This document shows positions 10,325 to 22,259 of a DNA stretch of 64,000 nucleotides, in pieces. This DNA is from Hypericum androsaemum (taxonomy: Eukaryota; Streptophyta; Magnoliopsida; Malpighiales; Hypericaceae), in assembly GCA_963995505.1 (NCBI GenBank), contig OZ023187.1, forward strand, positions 565,501 through 629,500, written 5' to 3'. Both the position numbers and the translations under genes were made by a program. The notes beneath the pieces were generated by a model. That model did no database searches. It had not been told where the DNA came from and saw only the letters and a program-made list of their open reading frames with translations. The first letter of the stretch is position 1; every line of letters begins with the position of its first letter.

Positions 10325-11049
10325 TCGCCCCGGCGATTCTAATTTCTTCGTTTGAGCGGGTATTTGCGTTCCGTACGACTTAGGAAATCAGAATATCCTG
10401 TTTGACACGAACTTTTTGTCAAATTAAAAGTATAATCCAGCAGCTATGCTTCTTAGGAAAGTGCTATCATCTTCATCAATATGACCTCTCCCATTTCATA
10501 AGATGTAGAGTTCTATTAGTATTATATTGATGAAGATAGTGAGAGTTGTAATTTATTACTATTGCATTTATACTATTTTTTTTAGGTAAATTCGATTCCG
10601 TAAAAGGTAAATACCTTATAGTTCAATTACCCATACATATATAGAATTTTACTTTCTATATACCGAATGGCTACCATATCGGAGAGTCGTGTCACGGCTT
10701 CATACTAGTATGGGCGAGCAACCACTTTAATTTGAATCGAACCAGAAAATCGAGAACCGAAAAGAAAGATTGAGGGGTCCTAGATTGAAAAAAAGATGGT
10801 GATTGGAGGCACAAGGGTGGTGGTTCTTGAGCGTGCGAGACTGACAATGAAGGTGGAATATTGGTGGAAGGAGAACTAGGAGAGGAACGACAGTGGTGGC
10901 CCTGATGTGATAGTAGACTAGCGGGTGGATGGTGGGACTACGAGAGAGGAGCAAGAGCCGTGGCAGACTAAGTAGAGGAGCGAAAGGCGACAGACTACGA
11001 AGGAAAAGTTTGAAGTCGGAGAAGCGATATTTTTTTTGGTGGAATAGGA

Positions 11050-12290
11050 GCAAACAAGGTTTTAAAATACCGGTCGGACTACGATTCGAGGTAAAAGGCG
11101 TACTAGATTTAGCCATAAAAATGCCTTGCGAACCGGACAATTTCTGGTCGAACTGCCCGAAAAATTCTGGTTCTGGTTTGGAGGTGTATATGTGATTAAA
11201 AGGTTTTTTAAAATTATGAAATAAGTTCATTTTAGTACCCTATAGTTTTATCTTTTTTGCCTGGAGTACCATGTCGTTCTAAATTGGTATTTTAGTACGT
11301 TGTGGTTGACTTCCAATTTTCTGAGCAGGTCTAGGGCAGCTACCCATCCAAACCCGCCCGAAACGACGTCGTTTTGAGACGACGTGGAAGACATGTGGTG
11401 AAAGACGTTCTTAAGTTAAAGCTGACGTGGACCATGGTAAATTACCAAAATAGTCCTAAATTATTTATATATTTTCAAAAATATCTCATTTAAATATTAA
11501 CTCGTCAAAAGGAGAATCCTTCCTCTGAAACAAGTATCATTAACCATTTCGATGCGTATTAAACCAATTACAAGAATACCAGTTACACCCCAAACCATAA
11601 AACCCAAAATCAACAACAAAAATCAGAAACCATAAATTATCTAAAACCCAACCCAATCGATCCTCACCATCACCAACAACAAAGACGCCACGTGTGAGGG
11701 TGAGAGGAGGGAGAAGTTAATTAATATATTTAAATGGGATTTTTTTTTTGAAAAATATAAATTATTTTGATAATTTATCAGAGTACACATCAGCTTTAAT
11801 TGAATCTACTATGTTGCCACGTATCTTTCACGTCGGCTCAAAAATTGGATGGATGGATGGATAGCTGCTCTGGACCTGCCCGAAAAATTGGTGGTCAACT
11901 ACAGGGTACTAAAATACCAATTTGGAACTATATGGTACTCCAGGCGAAAAGGGTAAAACTACATGGTACTAAAATAAACTTATCCCAAAAATTAAAAAGG
12001 TCTGGTCTGATTGGCGGTTCAACTGGTCAGACTGGTTGACCCAGAGCTCGGCCCAAAATCTGGGTCGCCCTCCGGGTCATTTTTGAAATCCTTGGGAGCA
12101 AATGCCCTTAAATATATATAACGATAACGGCCAAAAACATCCTAGTTAGTGCATGGCTCCCTCTCGGTCTCTTGTGAGGTTGCGACCGCCGGCCTCGTCA
12201 AAACTCTATCACGAGAAAATTCGGTGAAAAAAATTCGTGATAGAAAAATAGTACTTCGGGAAGGCGAACCCTCCGTTGATGTTTAGTATG
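11050..12290. mobile_element. TIR-type element (outer), host of a nested element
   Basis: The left end near 11052 ('caaggttttaaaataccgg') and the inverse of the right end near 12060-12100 ('caaggatttcaaaaatgac') look like diverged inverted ends. Both ends carry 'accggtcgg'/'ctccgggtc' style repeats also seen at 58.6-59.1 kb, so this is a dispersed family. It interrupts duplicated AHL-array DNA, which resumes at about 12300. Boundaries are approximate and no target duplication was resolved. Confidence 0.4.
11224..11988. mobile_element. Non-autonomous TIR element (about 760 bp) nested in the outer element
   Basis: Terminal inverted repeats of about 110 bp. The left end reads 'cattttagtaccctatag' and onward through 'gcctggagtacca', and the inverse of the right end reads 'tattttagtaccatgtag' and onward through 'gcctggagtacca'. 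The interior is non-coding and contains 'aacgacgtcgttttgagacg', itself nearly palindromic. The family looks Mutator- or MITE-like. No clear target duplication was found; only 'aaaatta' is shared by the flanks. Confidence 0.7.
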
Positions 12291-12379
12291 TCGCAAATAA
12301 AAATTTATATTTTGATCCGAATCTTTTTAGGTCTTTGTAAAGAGACCCAAACAGGAACCAAGAACCATTTTTCCCTTAG

Positions 12380-12850
12380 GAAAGAGATCCAAACAGTACC
12401 AGTTATTTCGGGCCCGGTTATGAATAGTATTACTATTGGAACAGTAATACGGTTTTAGAAATTTTTTTGCTCACTCACCCCTACATACCAGTATGCTTGC
12501 TGAGCTTATCGCTTCACCATCAAAATCAAAGGCTGCCAATGCCATATTGAAGATGAGAAAGGAATATTCACCGTCCAGCAGAACATGACAGTTGATCAGC
12601 CTGGAGATTTTTCGCTATTTCCGTTGTTTTAAGTTGAAACAAAGCAAGTTGTTATTGGAACAGTACCAAGAAACAGAAGGAAAAAAAACGCGGTCTCAGT
12701 TTAGTTCCGCCTAACTGGACAATATAGGAGTTGGCCAGCCTTGTGCCATGTTCATTATTTCCACATTGTAAAAGCATGGGATCCTAGTAATGTACAAGGA
12801 CTGAGCCCAAGGTCCTAAGGGTTGAAGGAATATATACAGGGACGCAGTAG
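12380..12850. other. 3' flank of the RING gene
   Basis: No coding signal. Probably contains the 3' UTR of the minus-strand RING gene immediately to the right. 'ttactattggaacagtaat' (about 12430) is a small inverted repeat. Confidence 0.4.
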
Positions 12851-12852
12851 AT

Positions 12853-14841
12853 TCACTTGCGGCCCAGCCTCACCAAGCGCTGCTCATGCTTCTCAGCGGC
12901 AGCTTTGTTGGCAGCTTCACGCTTAAGCGTTCTCCTTGCACGTCTCCCTGTCTTGTCTTTTGCGGGTTCCTTCATCTTGGGTTCACGTGATGGGCCAGCT
13001 CCTGGATCCTGGAAATTGGGTTGGCGCACTGGCCTTGCTTCTTGGCGGCCGGCCCTTACATACCCGTTGTCTCCCCACCTACGGTTGCCAATCCGTAGGC
13101 TTGCTGAACTACTTGCATAAACTTCATCCAAATCGTCTTCCTCATCATCATAGTCATAGTCAAAGTCATAATCATGTATATCGAAATATAAATTCTCCGC
13201 TTCATCGAAAGGATCATCATGACTCTCAACGGATAAGGGTTTGAACCAAGTAGCCCTAAGGAGCAGGCACACGCTCTCCTCAAACATATAGTCATGAATG
13301 CTGTTGAACCAACAAAGTTTGTGTCAAAGGTTCATCTTAACAGAGAAAGCATACACCAAATAACTCCAGTGGTACAAAGTATTCAAGTGAATGGACTTCG
13401 TACCTCCCATCGAGTGAACGATGAATGTTCAGAAAATCAAACGGATTCTTGCACTGGGGGCATGTTGGTTTCGTACTGTATGTGACCCAGCGTAGAATGC
13501 ATGTCACGCTGCATAGAGCAAGGAAGGGACCACCATATAATATATTGAGTTAGCTCAAACTCCAGCAAGCAAATTATCACAACTTCAGAGGAAAGACGAA
13601 TAAGTGCGCCGAGTATAATCTTCATCAGCCGAAGTGCAGCACATACAGAACAGAAAGAAAATGAAAGCAGGCCAGTCACAAGATGAGTGGTTTTCCTGGC
13701 AAGCACCAACTGCAGCTCCGTAGAAAGTAGAAGCAGGGATTCTAAAAGAGACAATAAGCATACCTGTTCTAATAATTTTCACCAACCTGATCAGCAGTAA
13801 CTTAACTTGCTCTCTAAGGGCGACAAGAAAGCAATGAAGTTTCTAATATACTCCGGAATGCATAGATGCATGCCATCACAAATCTTAAAACAAGAGAAAC
13901 AAATGAAAGCAATAAATCAGCAAGAATGCTAGACAAGATAAGGCCAGAATGGAAACAGACAAATGCACAAAGATTAAGCAATACAATGATTGCCAGCATA
14001 ACTGAAAAAATATCAAGAACCGCAACACTCGTCAGCAGAAACAACTCATAACCATGCTACCAAATTTAACATCTAGCAGTACAGTTTAACAAGCTGCAAG
14101 TTTTTGGATCACATACCAAACATTACCTTCCCAGTTGAAATCTCAACTACAGTACGAATCTAATATACAGTGTACATAAATTAGAGCTTAACTCCCCAAT
14201 ACCATGATTAATCGAGAATCAAGAAGCAGATTAGGATGAACAAAACAAGCAATCACAAAAAAATCAACTCACAGAGTTACCAAAATAACTCAATTTCAGA
14301 ACAAGATGCAAAACACCCGTAACGTAACGGGTAGTTCATATACTAACCAATAAGCATGCTCGCAGCCCTTGATGAGGGCAGTCTCCTTCAGCTCAATGGT
14401 ATCCAAACATATCACACAAACCCCTCCACCACCCCCGCACGGCTTGTCAGCCGCCCCCACCGTTTCACCCTGCCACAAAACCCAACAAGTTTAACCAACA
14501 ATCTTCGGTCAACCCCGCGAAAACTACACAATCTAATTCAACCAAAAATGGAGCTAAACAACCGAAATTGCACTTCCCTTCGCTTTAAATACCAACAAGG
14601 CTAAACCAGCTTCCAAGCCCTACGTTTACTATTGAATCAAAAACGAATCTAAACCCCTCTGCTTCAAATACCCAAAAACAAGGATTCAATAATTCATTAT
14701 ACGTCTATATCAAAAAACAATCCACTTATTAAAATAAACCAGAAAGAATAATAAGATAAGGGCTACCTGATCTTGGATGGAGAGGTGGGCAAGAGGATCA
14801 TCGACCAAGCAATCACCGACCATCTCGAGGACCGAAGCCAT
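12853..14841 (-). CDS. C3HC4 RING-finger protein (probable E3 ubiquitin ligase), four exons
   Basis: Exons read by eye: 14841-14767, 14469-14348, 13508-13404 and 13300-12853, all with GT-AG introns and continuous phase, giving 249 aa. The RING lies at aa 43-85 (C43, C46, C61, H63, C66, C69, C82, C85; 'CVICLDTIELKE', 'CEHAYCVTC', 'CPQC') and is split by introns 2 and 3. RING domains recruit E2 enzymes to ubiquitylate substrates. The rest comprises a Gly-rich run before the RING, a very acidic Asp/Tyr stretch ('DFDYDYDDEEDDLDE') and a basic Arg/Lys/Ala-rich C-terminus that could be nuclear-targeting or nucleic-acid-binding. The start MASVLEMVGD is the only ATG that opens exon 1 in frame. I recognise the domain architecture as a conserved plant family but cannot name the orthologue. 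No transmembrane segment is seen, so it is likely soluble. Confidence 0.88.
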
Positions 14842-15600
14842 GTGATAATAACACAACAATACAATTTGTACAGAGTTAATTAAGGCTAAGTGATCTAAAT
14901 ACTTACAAATCTAACCTCAAAGTTTCAATCTTTATGTTAGTTAGGTTTCTGTACAAACTAAAGAAACTGGAAAGGGGAGGGTTTAATTAAAGGTTAAAAA
15001 AAGAGGGAGATGCTCCAGAATAATTCCACCCAGATTCCCAATTAAGAAAAATCAAAAAGAAAAAAAAATAGAGAGAGAGAGAGGACCCTCCTCGATGAGA
15101 AGGGATGGAGAAGCGGCCCCAACAAGAAGGGGGAGGTTGTGGATGGGAATAAATGGTAGGTGGTGGTAATTCAATTCATTTGTTAATTATTATAACCTTT
15201 ATTCTTATTTTATTATATAATTAATTAATGTTCTTTTTCATTTTTGGACTCCTCCAATAATTATTCAATATTTGCTCTTACAAACGAACAGCCTTCCATG
15301 TTTGTTTTATTTTGATGTCTTAGATTTATACTGCCAACGTGTTTTTGGATGGTAAAATAAGGTAGGAGGGATATCTCTTTTTATATTCCATAATTTATTA
15401 TTCGACATTTACTCTCATAAAAACTATAGTTTCCAACGTTGCTTTATACGACCAGACTAAGTTTACATTATTTTCTTATGGGTTTCTTCCAATAATCTCC
15501 AATCCTTGTTTTTATGACCTGATAAAATATTGATGACTTTACTTTTATACATTTTGTTGACTTTTTTCTTGCATCCGATCTCTTAGGTGAGGTTGAATAA
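14842..15600. other. 5' leader and upstream region of the RING gene
   Basis: Upstream of the minus-strand ATG at 14841. A GA-rich stretch ('agagagagagaggaccctcc', about 15070) may lie in the 5' UTR or core promoter. No further gene is seen to 15.6 kb. Confidence 0.4.
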
Positions 15601-17837
15601 TTGGGAGTTGGTGGCGGTGTAACTTTTGGGAATATTCTCCCTTCTGGGCTGAAGCCCAGTCCACCATCGGATTTTGAATTCCCGTGGATTTATTCTCTGC
15701 CATTTTCCTTTCCTAAGGCCCACGATTGTATTGGAAGGGAGAATGAAACAAAATTGGCTTACAAAATTCAAAAAAGCCCTCGAAATTGCAATAAACAAAT
15801 AAACTATGGGCTTAGATAAATACAAAACTCAATAACGGATGGAGGCGGTAAAGATAATTACGGCGTGGTTAATTTGTCAAACATGACTGTGTGTAATTAA
15901 TTAGCACAATGAAGTTGCCGATATAATATCAAAATCATCATCATCAGCCGCTCCACTGTCTAAGTAATTTCTTGTTGCCATCAAAAGAATTGTACAAATT
16001 TTATCGTTCGGCGGCCGCCATTCATGCACGTTTTCATTTTCGGTGAACTTCTGTAATTAGTAAAATAATGTATAGAGATGTTGGGAACACAGCCGTGTTA
16101 AATATTTGTTATGAGAGTTTTGTTATCTTTCAAAAGTCCTATTCGACTCGAACTTGGATTAGTCGGCCCAGTGAATCGTATACTAAGTGGTTATAAACCA
16201 AAAAATATATATATAGAGAGAGCATTTCAACGGGAGGGATATATTTTTGTTATTGGTAGTTATCCTTGATGAAAAGAAGAAAAGTTTTCTAGAGATGAAG
16301 CTATGAATTTTTTAAAGAACAGAAAAGTTGACCATGGCCATTAAGTACTATTCTAAGATTGCACGTTCAACTAATCTTCGTTGACATTGTGATCATTAAT
16401 TCCCAAATTGGAGCTTCATTATTTGGCTGATTTGGATGTGATTGATGTTTATATATTTCTCTCGGTTTATCCTAATAAGACAGAATATTGGACTCCTCTT
16501 CGGGTATATGTCAAACAATGAATAGAAAGGTGAATTTCATTAGAGGTAATTGGTCCAATTAATGCTAGTGGTTTTCCACTTGGAATTGGAAGGTTGCGGT
16601 GACGAATTAATCCACAGTAACTGTTTCGTTATAATGCAACTTGCAATGCCATGGAAGACGGTCAAGTTTATGGAAGGTTGCGGTGACCAATTCAATCTTG
16701 TCCTTTCATGAGATTTGTGGCCGACAAAACTATATGGTAATAATTAGGCACTGGAACTAAAAAAGTTGGCCCTTGGAGTTACATCGTCGTCATTTCATTT
16801 AAGTTTGAATAGTATATTCTTATGGTAAACGGGTGTAAAAAAATATTATTCGTAGATCGTCTCTAAGTAGAACTTGATAATATAATGCTTCGAACTTTAG
16901 AAATGGTCGTTAATTTGGGCCGGCAAATAAAAGTTCGTGGGTTTGGCTCCGGCCTCCTGCAAGTGTGAAAAATATATAGTATCCGCCGTTGAACATAAGT
17001 AAGATTTATTACATAAGATCTATTCAATTTTTATTTTTCTATAAATCTTCTGCAATCTTTACAAGTTTTATATCCCCTCATTTACATTTTGTTAAATTAT
17101 TAGTTTCCAAAATTCTGCTACTTGACATGATGAAATCACTATAAAATTACACTTCAAATGTAGATGCCTACAAGATTGGACCTTCTCTCGGTTCCATAAA
17201 ATTATTTTTAATTATATTGTTTGGATTAAATTTTATAAGTAGAATTTATTAATAGTAATATTTACAAGTTACTTAATATAAAATTACCTATTACAAAGTT
17301 ATGATCACCGAACTCATTAAAATCTCACCGCGAAAATTTTCGTTTAAATTATATCTGTGTCATTTGGCCATTCCAACAGTAAACCAGAATAAGGCATGGC
17401 CTAAATTAATAGGTCGGGATGTCCTTATCGCTGACTTTGGTTGCCTTCTCCAACTTGCAATTTCGATGAAGCTGTAATTAACTAAATGAGTCATTTTACT
17501 TTTAAAAGAGCTTGCGTCCTTTATCTATTTTCTCCACGTATGATTCTCATTAGTATCAGCAATGGATAAGAATATATATTACGTACTGCCCTAATTAAAC
17601 ATAAACATCACGGTTATATAATCCCGATCATTTAAATATTAGATTAACATTTTTCTGCTTCTTGATGCATGCATTTCCCAAGTAGATGATACACGGTCAA
17701 CCCGCGGTGCTCATTATGTTGCGTTAGATACGTTGACCGTTATGGCTATGGATTACGTATCCATATTATTACATTAAGCCAACTGAAAAGACATGCATGG
17801 AAATCCATATATACACTGATCACGGACATTAAAAAAA
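15600..17837. other. Intergenic, no gene seen
   Basis: AT-rich DNA with short open frames only. No domain, tRNA or clear repeat end was recognised. Confidence 0.4.
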
Positions 17838-18267
17838 GGCAAAATAGTATGTCCGTTATTTGAATAAATTAATTAATTAATTAAGATACTCAGATATTAT
17901 TTAGTCTTTATTATTTTTAAATAAAAGTGATCAGTTCCTGAATTCGAATTTCGATCACTAAAAGTACAAAAAATACCCTTAACATTTTGAAATTAATAAA
18001 CCGCCATCTCCAAAAACTAAAATCTTTCTTCCCCTCCCTGCATCTCTCCCGCATTTCTCTCTCAACCCTACCTCACGACATGCCCTTCGAAGTCATCACT
18101 AAATTCTTCGCCGTTGAGAGAGAAATGAGGATGAGAGGGAGGAAGGGCCAGAAATATTTTAGTTTTTGGAGAGGGCAGTTTAAGAATTAACTCAGATTTA
18201 AGAAAATACTAGACTATCCTCATTATTTAATTTACTCAAACAATAGGGACTTGTGGCTCTTTTACCC
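17838..18267. mobile_element. MITE-like element with long terminal inverted repeats
   Basis: The left end 'ggcaaaatagtatgtccg' matches the inverse of the right end 'gggtaaaagagccacaag'. The inverted homology continues inward for much of the element: 'ctccaaaaactaaaat' at about 18009 pairs with the inverse of 'attttagtttttggag' at about 18155. The flanks read 'taaaaaaa' and 'taaaaaat', compatible with an 8-bp target duplication. The open frame inside (17987-18190) is a by-product of the repeat. Confidence 0.6.
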
Positions 18268-18770
18268 TAAAAAATATTTACTCCTCCAATTTTCAAATTG
18301 AACTGAATTGGAGCCACCCTTTTTTCACTATCTAAACAATCTTGTATTGGATGGTTTACTATTTTGAGCAAGCATTAATTCCTCAATAAACCCCAACAAG
18401 CAAGTAAATCAACGGTAGAAGGTTAGTAAGAATCATGACTGGTTTGGATCTCTATTGATCCGTTGAACAGGATCTTGGGTATTAAGTAATTTTGACCAGA
18501 AAAACATCTAAGAAAACCTCTTAAATGTGTTCCTAATTTGCCCCTCAATAAATGGTAAAAAATTAAGTCCATTGGCTGGCAAATTAATTTGTTTGGTCAA
18601 ATGAACTGGAGAAAAACGGTGCAATTGCCGTGTACTAAAATACTCCAATTAATATCGCATCCACGTTAGAAGTTTTAGCATACTTAGAATGACATTTTCA
18701 TGATGTGTGTTATACCTATACCGCACATAATTGTGTGTGTGTGAGAGAGAGAGATTTTCAAAGCCGTCAG
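18268..18770. other. Upstream region of the PADRE gene
   Basis: No gene. Contains a short (GT)n/(GA)n microsatellite at about 18733-18753. Confidence 0.4.
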
Positions 18771-18772
18771 TG

Positions 18773-18858
18773 TTGACCACCGACCTCTATGAAAACCTAT
18801 GAGCTTCCAAATCAAGACTTTATCCAAAGTCAATCCCTCCTCCAATCCTATATTTATA
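18773..18858 (+). promoter_or_regulatory. Promoter elements of the PADRE gene
   Basis: A TATA-like TATATTTATA at 18849-18858 lies 127 bp before the chosen ATG. Two W-box cores lie upstream: TTGACC at 18773-18778 and the inverse AGTCAA at 18828-18833. W-boxes are WRKY sites, fitting the stress or pathogen induction known for PADRE genes. That they function here is inference. Confidence 0.45.
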
Positions 18859-18984
18859 CACATCTCTCTTCAACCTTTTTCCATAACCCATCAAAAATCA
18901 TATGTACTAACACTTCAAAGTATCACAAAATCATCACAATATATATACAGCAAGATCAAACATAGAATTATAAAAAATAATTAT

Positions 18985-19650
18985 ATGGGAAACACAATAG
19001 CATCAACAACAACATGTTTCCAATTCAAAGGTCCAAGGTCTTCCTCCTCTTCATCAGGAAAAGTGAAGCTGGTCTTCTGGGAAGGAACAACCAGAACCCT
19101 AACGGGTAAAAACCACGTCGCCGGAGAGATCATGTTCGAGAATCCGGACAAGATGGTATGCCACGAAGATACTTTCTTCATCGGCCAACCGGTCCCGGCC
19201 TTGTCCATCGACGACCCATTGCTCCCTGGAAGCACCTACTTCATCCTCCCCCTCGACCGCTTCGCGGACGGGGTCCTAACCGCGCCTTCGCTCGCAGCCC
19301 TAACTTCGAGCCCTACCCGCGCCCCCGTCCATTTCCGGGGGTGCCCTTTCGAGTACGTGAAGGGTGTGAACGGTAGGGTTTTGATCAAGGTGGTTCCAGA
19401 ATTCATTACCAAGATGATATACCGAGGTAGGGATCTGCAAGGAGAAGAGGATACGACGCCGGATGATAATTGTTGCCCTAATGGTGGATTTCTCAGTACT
19501 CCGGAATTGAAGAAACATTATGAGCAGCTTGTTAGATCCAAGGATCAAACTTGGTCTCCGAAGCTGGACTCTATCTCGGAGTACAAGGTTCGGTACTCCC
19601 CTTGTAAGTTTATAGGGTTGGAATGGAAAGAAAAGGAGGTGTGGAATTAG
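18985..19650 (+). CDS. PADRE-domain (DUF4228) protein, intronless
   Basis: 221 aa. PADRE proteins are plant-specific, often induced by abiotic stress or fungi, and their biochemical role is unknown. Visible family features: N-terminal MGN; a beta-rich segment 'KLVFWEGTTRTL'; 'HVAGEIMFENPDKMVCHEDTF' followed by 'IGQPVPALSIDDPLLPGSTYFILP', the hallmark 'L-x-G-x-x-Y-F-x-L-P' motif; and a C-terminal 'SEYKVRYSP' block. The frame is open upstream to an ATG at 18799, but that stretch is Ser/Ile-rich, non-conserved, and starts upstream of the TATA-like element. I therefore use the ATG at 18985, whose Gly2 could be N-myristoylated (weak context). A coding GC bias starts just after it. The gene stands alone, with transposon-rich DNA on both sides. 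Confidence 0.9.
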   Translation: MGNTIASTTTCFQFKGPRSSSSSSGKVKLVFWEGTTRTLTGKNHVAGEIMFENPDKMVCHEDTFFIGQPVPALSIDDPLLPGSTYFILPLDRFADGVLTAPSLAALTSSPTRAPVHFRGCPFEYVKGVNGRVLIKVVPEFITKMIYRGRDLQGEEDTTPDDNCCPNGGFLSTPELKKHYEQLVRSKDQTWSPKLDSISEYKVRYSPCKFIGLEWKEKEVWN

Positions 19651-20653
19651 TAGACTATCGTGGGATATAGATATTACGTAGCTTAGTAGTTTGATTATTT
19701 TTCCTAATGATGATTAAATTGACAGATATACAATTGGAATGTACAGGGGTCTCGATTAATTGTCAAAGACCAAGTTAATTAATTGAAGAAAATTAAATTA
19801 TGATGATTTGCATCCCCTCTTTGTAAAGATGGGTTCATCACGGTGGATGATGAGGTGTTCTGTACAAGTGACCGCTTATGTATCACAATTCAATACACTA
19901 ATTCAAGCAATCCTTATGTTTTCACATATTTAATTCGTTTTTTGTGTGATGAAACGAGGTTTATGGGATAACAATGGTTCAAGTCGTGGATTTGGACAAT
20001 CGGGGGTTAACACCTGCTGCATTATCCTAGCAATCATTCACATAGGTTTCCAAAATTATTTGGTATTCGCATGTATATTTACTAATTTATTATCGAGTCG
20101 ATAACAAACCACAAATTGTAATAAAATTCAAACTTTTTGAGTTTTAAGACAATAACTTTTTGATAGCTCAAATTCGAAAACTTGATTAAACTAAAATATT
20201 GCTTACAAATTATTGATTTATTACATTTATGCAAGTTGGAAGCCAAAAATATTATTAACTTATGGAGTATTGAGAATCTCACACCGGTTAATACAAGTGA
20301 GAATACAAGTAAAATGTGCCAGTTTATAAGTGTTGAAAATTCGCTAACCCATCTCTTTAAAATTTTGGGTTGGATATAGAGATATGAAGATGGAGATTTT
20401 GATTTATAACCAGAATGAGAAAAATGGAGAACTGGCTGATAGTGGGCCTCGTGTTGAGTACATGACTTTTAAGACTGGAAAGCCCAAATCGATGCTGGAA
20501 CAGTCTTTCGACAAGTAATTTGGATTATCCAAAAAGGCCCATTACTATCATTCAATAAAAACAAAGCCCATAACTGAGAGTGCCAGGTCGAATATAACCC
20601 TTTATTTTTTATAATTTGTCTGAGAGTATGAGGAAAAAAAATAAATCAAAGCA

Positions 20654-20692
<39 letters not shown>

Positions 20693-21579
20693 TTTAAAAG
20701 AGAAAACAAATTGAAAAGGTGTACTGATCCAAATCCAATTAACGGACAGAGATGAGGGAATTTGTGCCATGTACAGTGAACTGAGCTGAGATTAACAAAA
20801 GTCAAATTAAAAGCAAGGCCTCTCAGGAAGAGAGAGAGAAAGGAATGTCACAAAAGGCCAAACGGGAGTTTCCAGTCGCCCAGATCTGGAACGACCGGCC
20901 GTCCGTGACATAGAAGCCCGAGATGATTGAAGCAATCAGGGGCTGTGACACGTGTCCCTGACATAAAACAGCTACTGCCTGCAGGCCTCTCTCCGGAAAG
21001 AGCCTTGTGAGTCATTTTGGTCAATTTCATTTTAGTATGATATGATTTGATGCAATTTCAATCAACTACATACTTTGTAGCTCGGGAAAAACACACTTTG
21101 TGATTCAAGACGTGGGCGCAGAGCCTGTCTTCTTCATCTTCTTGTATCTTTTTCTTTTTTTGAGGGATTTCTTGTATCTTTTTCTAATTCTGAAGATGGG
21201 CGTGATTTTATTATTGAGCGACGAGTAGACAAGGACCAAGACACTGGGCTCGAGGCTTTTAGGGTCTCTCTCACCTTCCATTTTTCCCAAAAGAAACGAA
21301 AGCGACTTGGGCCTTGGAATCTGTGCCCTCTGCGAAAGCTGCTTCCCTACGCCTTGCCTAACACCTACCTATAACCCTAAACCGCTACCTACTTGCGTCT
21401 TAGATTTAGATCTGCGCTCCATTATTACCGTATCTATCACTCTGTCCTGCTACTGCCAAAAGGAGACAAATGCACTGTTCTAATTTAAACCCATTTTAAA
21501 TTTGAGATCTTCAAAACATAAAAATCTTAAATAATGGTAGAAAATATTTTATCAATTGTTAAATATTTCACCCATCTCA
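19651..21579. other. Intergenic between the PADRE gene and the Copia element
   Basis: Includes the PADRE 3' UTR (to about 19.95 kb), an (AT)n microsatellite at about 20657-20688 and otherwise unassigned AT-rich sequence. No gene recognised. Confidence 0.4.
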
Positions 21580-21584
21580 ATTCT

Positions 21585-21866
21585 TGTTAGTAATTCAGGA
21601 ACTAGAAAACAAAGCGCGGAATGAACACGGGCACAATAAATAACGTAGTTCGGCCTAATGCATACGTCCACAGAAAAAAAAGAGAACTTTTATTGATAGA
21701 TCCGAGTCACAAAACAATACAAAAAACTTAGGGTAACATGTCTTTATATAAAGACAAACTATTGGTGTACAAGTAACCTATCTAAGTCGGATTAAGAGTC
21801 CAAAACCTAGTCAGAATAGAAATATGAATATGAAATAAGTCTTTCTTATTTCTCGCCATCCCAACA
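21585..21866 (-). repeat. 3' LTR of the Copia element
   Basis: 282 bp, the same length as its partner at 29340-29621. It contains 'gtctttatat' (TATA-like on either strand) and ends with the canonical TG...CA termini. Confidence 0.92.
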
Positions 21867-22259
21867 ATCTCCATCTTGGCGAGAAATCATCTCGTGGAAA
21901 ACCATGAAGCTCCACCCGAACTTCAACAAACATCACCTTGACAAAACACCACCCCATGAATAACCATGAGGTCTTGCAAAACTAATCCGACTCTACTGAC
22001 TCCATCTCAGACCATAGATAACTGCATCAATAAGACCATCTCAACTCTCTTCACCTTTTGTTCAATCACTTGGAGCCAGCCCCCAAACTCAAACTTCTGA
22101 GCTTGCTTGGCCTATTCCCTCCAATCTCCATCGAACCCCAACTAGCGAGTCCACTTTCTGGGGAGATTTTCCAAAAGGGGGTTGATTTCCCCGACAATTC
22201 CCTGAATGGGGTTGTCAGGGAATGTATTCCTTGTCTGGGGTTGAGCCAGAAACTGCTAC

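Larger units (their letters stand above)
8580..11032. repeat. Segmental duplication block 2 (D promoter, copy E and spacer)
   Basis: Partner of the block at 2630-5235 in the same orientation. The order of copy D-type then E-type genes mirrors B then C. The block is cut at about 11032 by transposon sequence, and a short continuation appears at about 12300-12380. Confidence 0.85.

Noticed and set aside
18799..18984. Upstream in-frame ATG of the PADRE gene
   Set aside because: The extra 62 residues are unlike the family, and the stretch includes the TATA-like element and leader.
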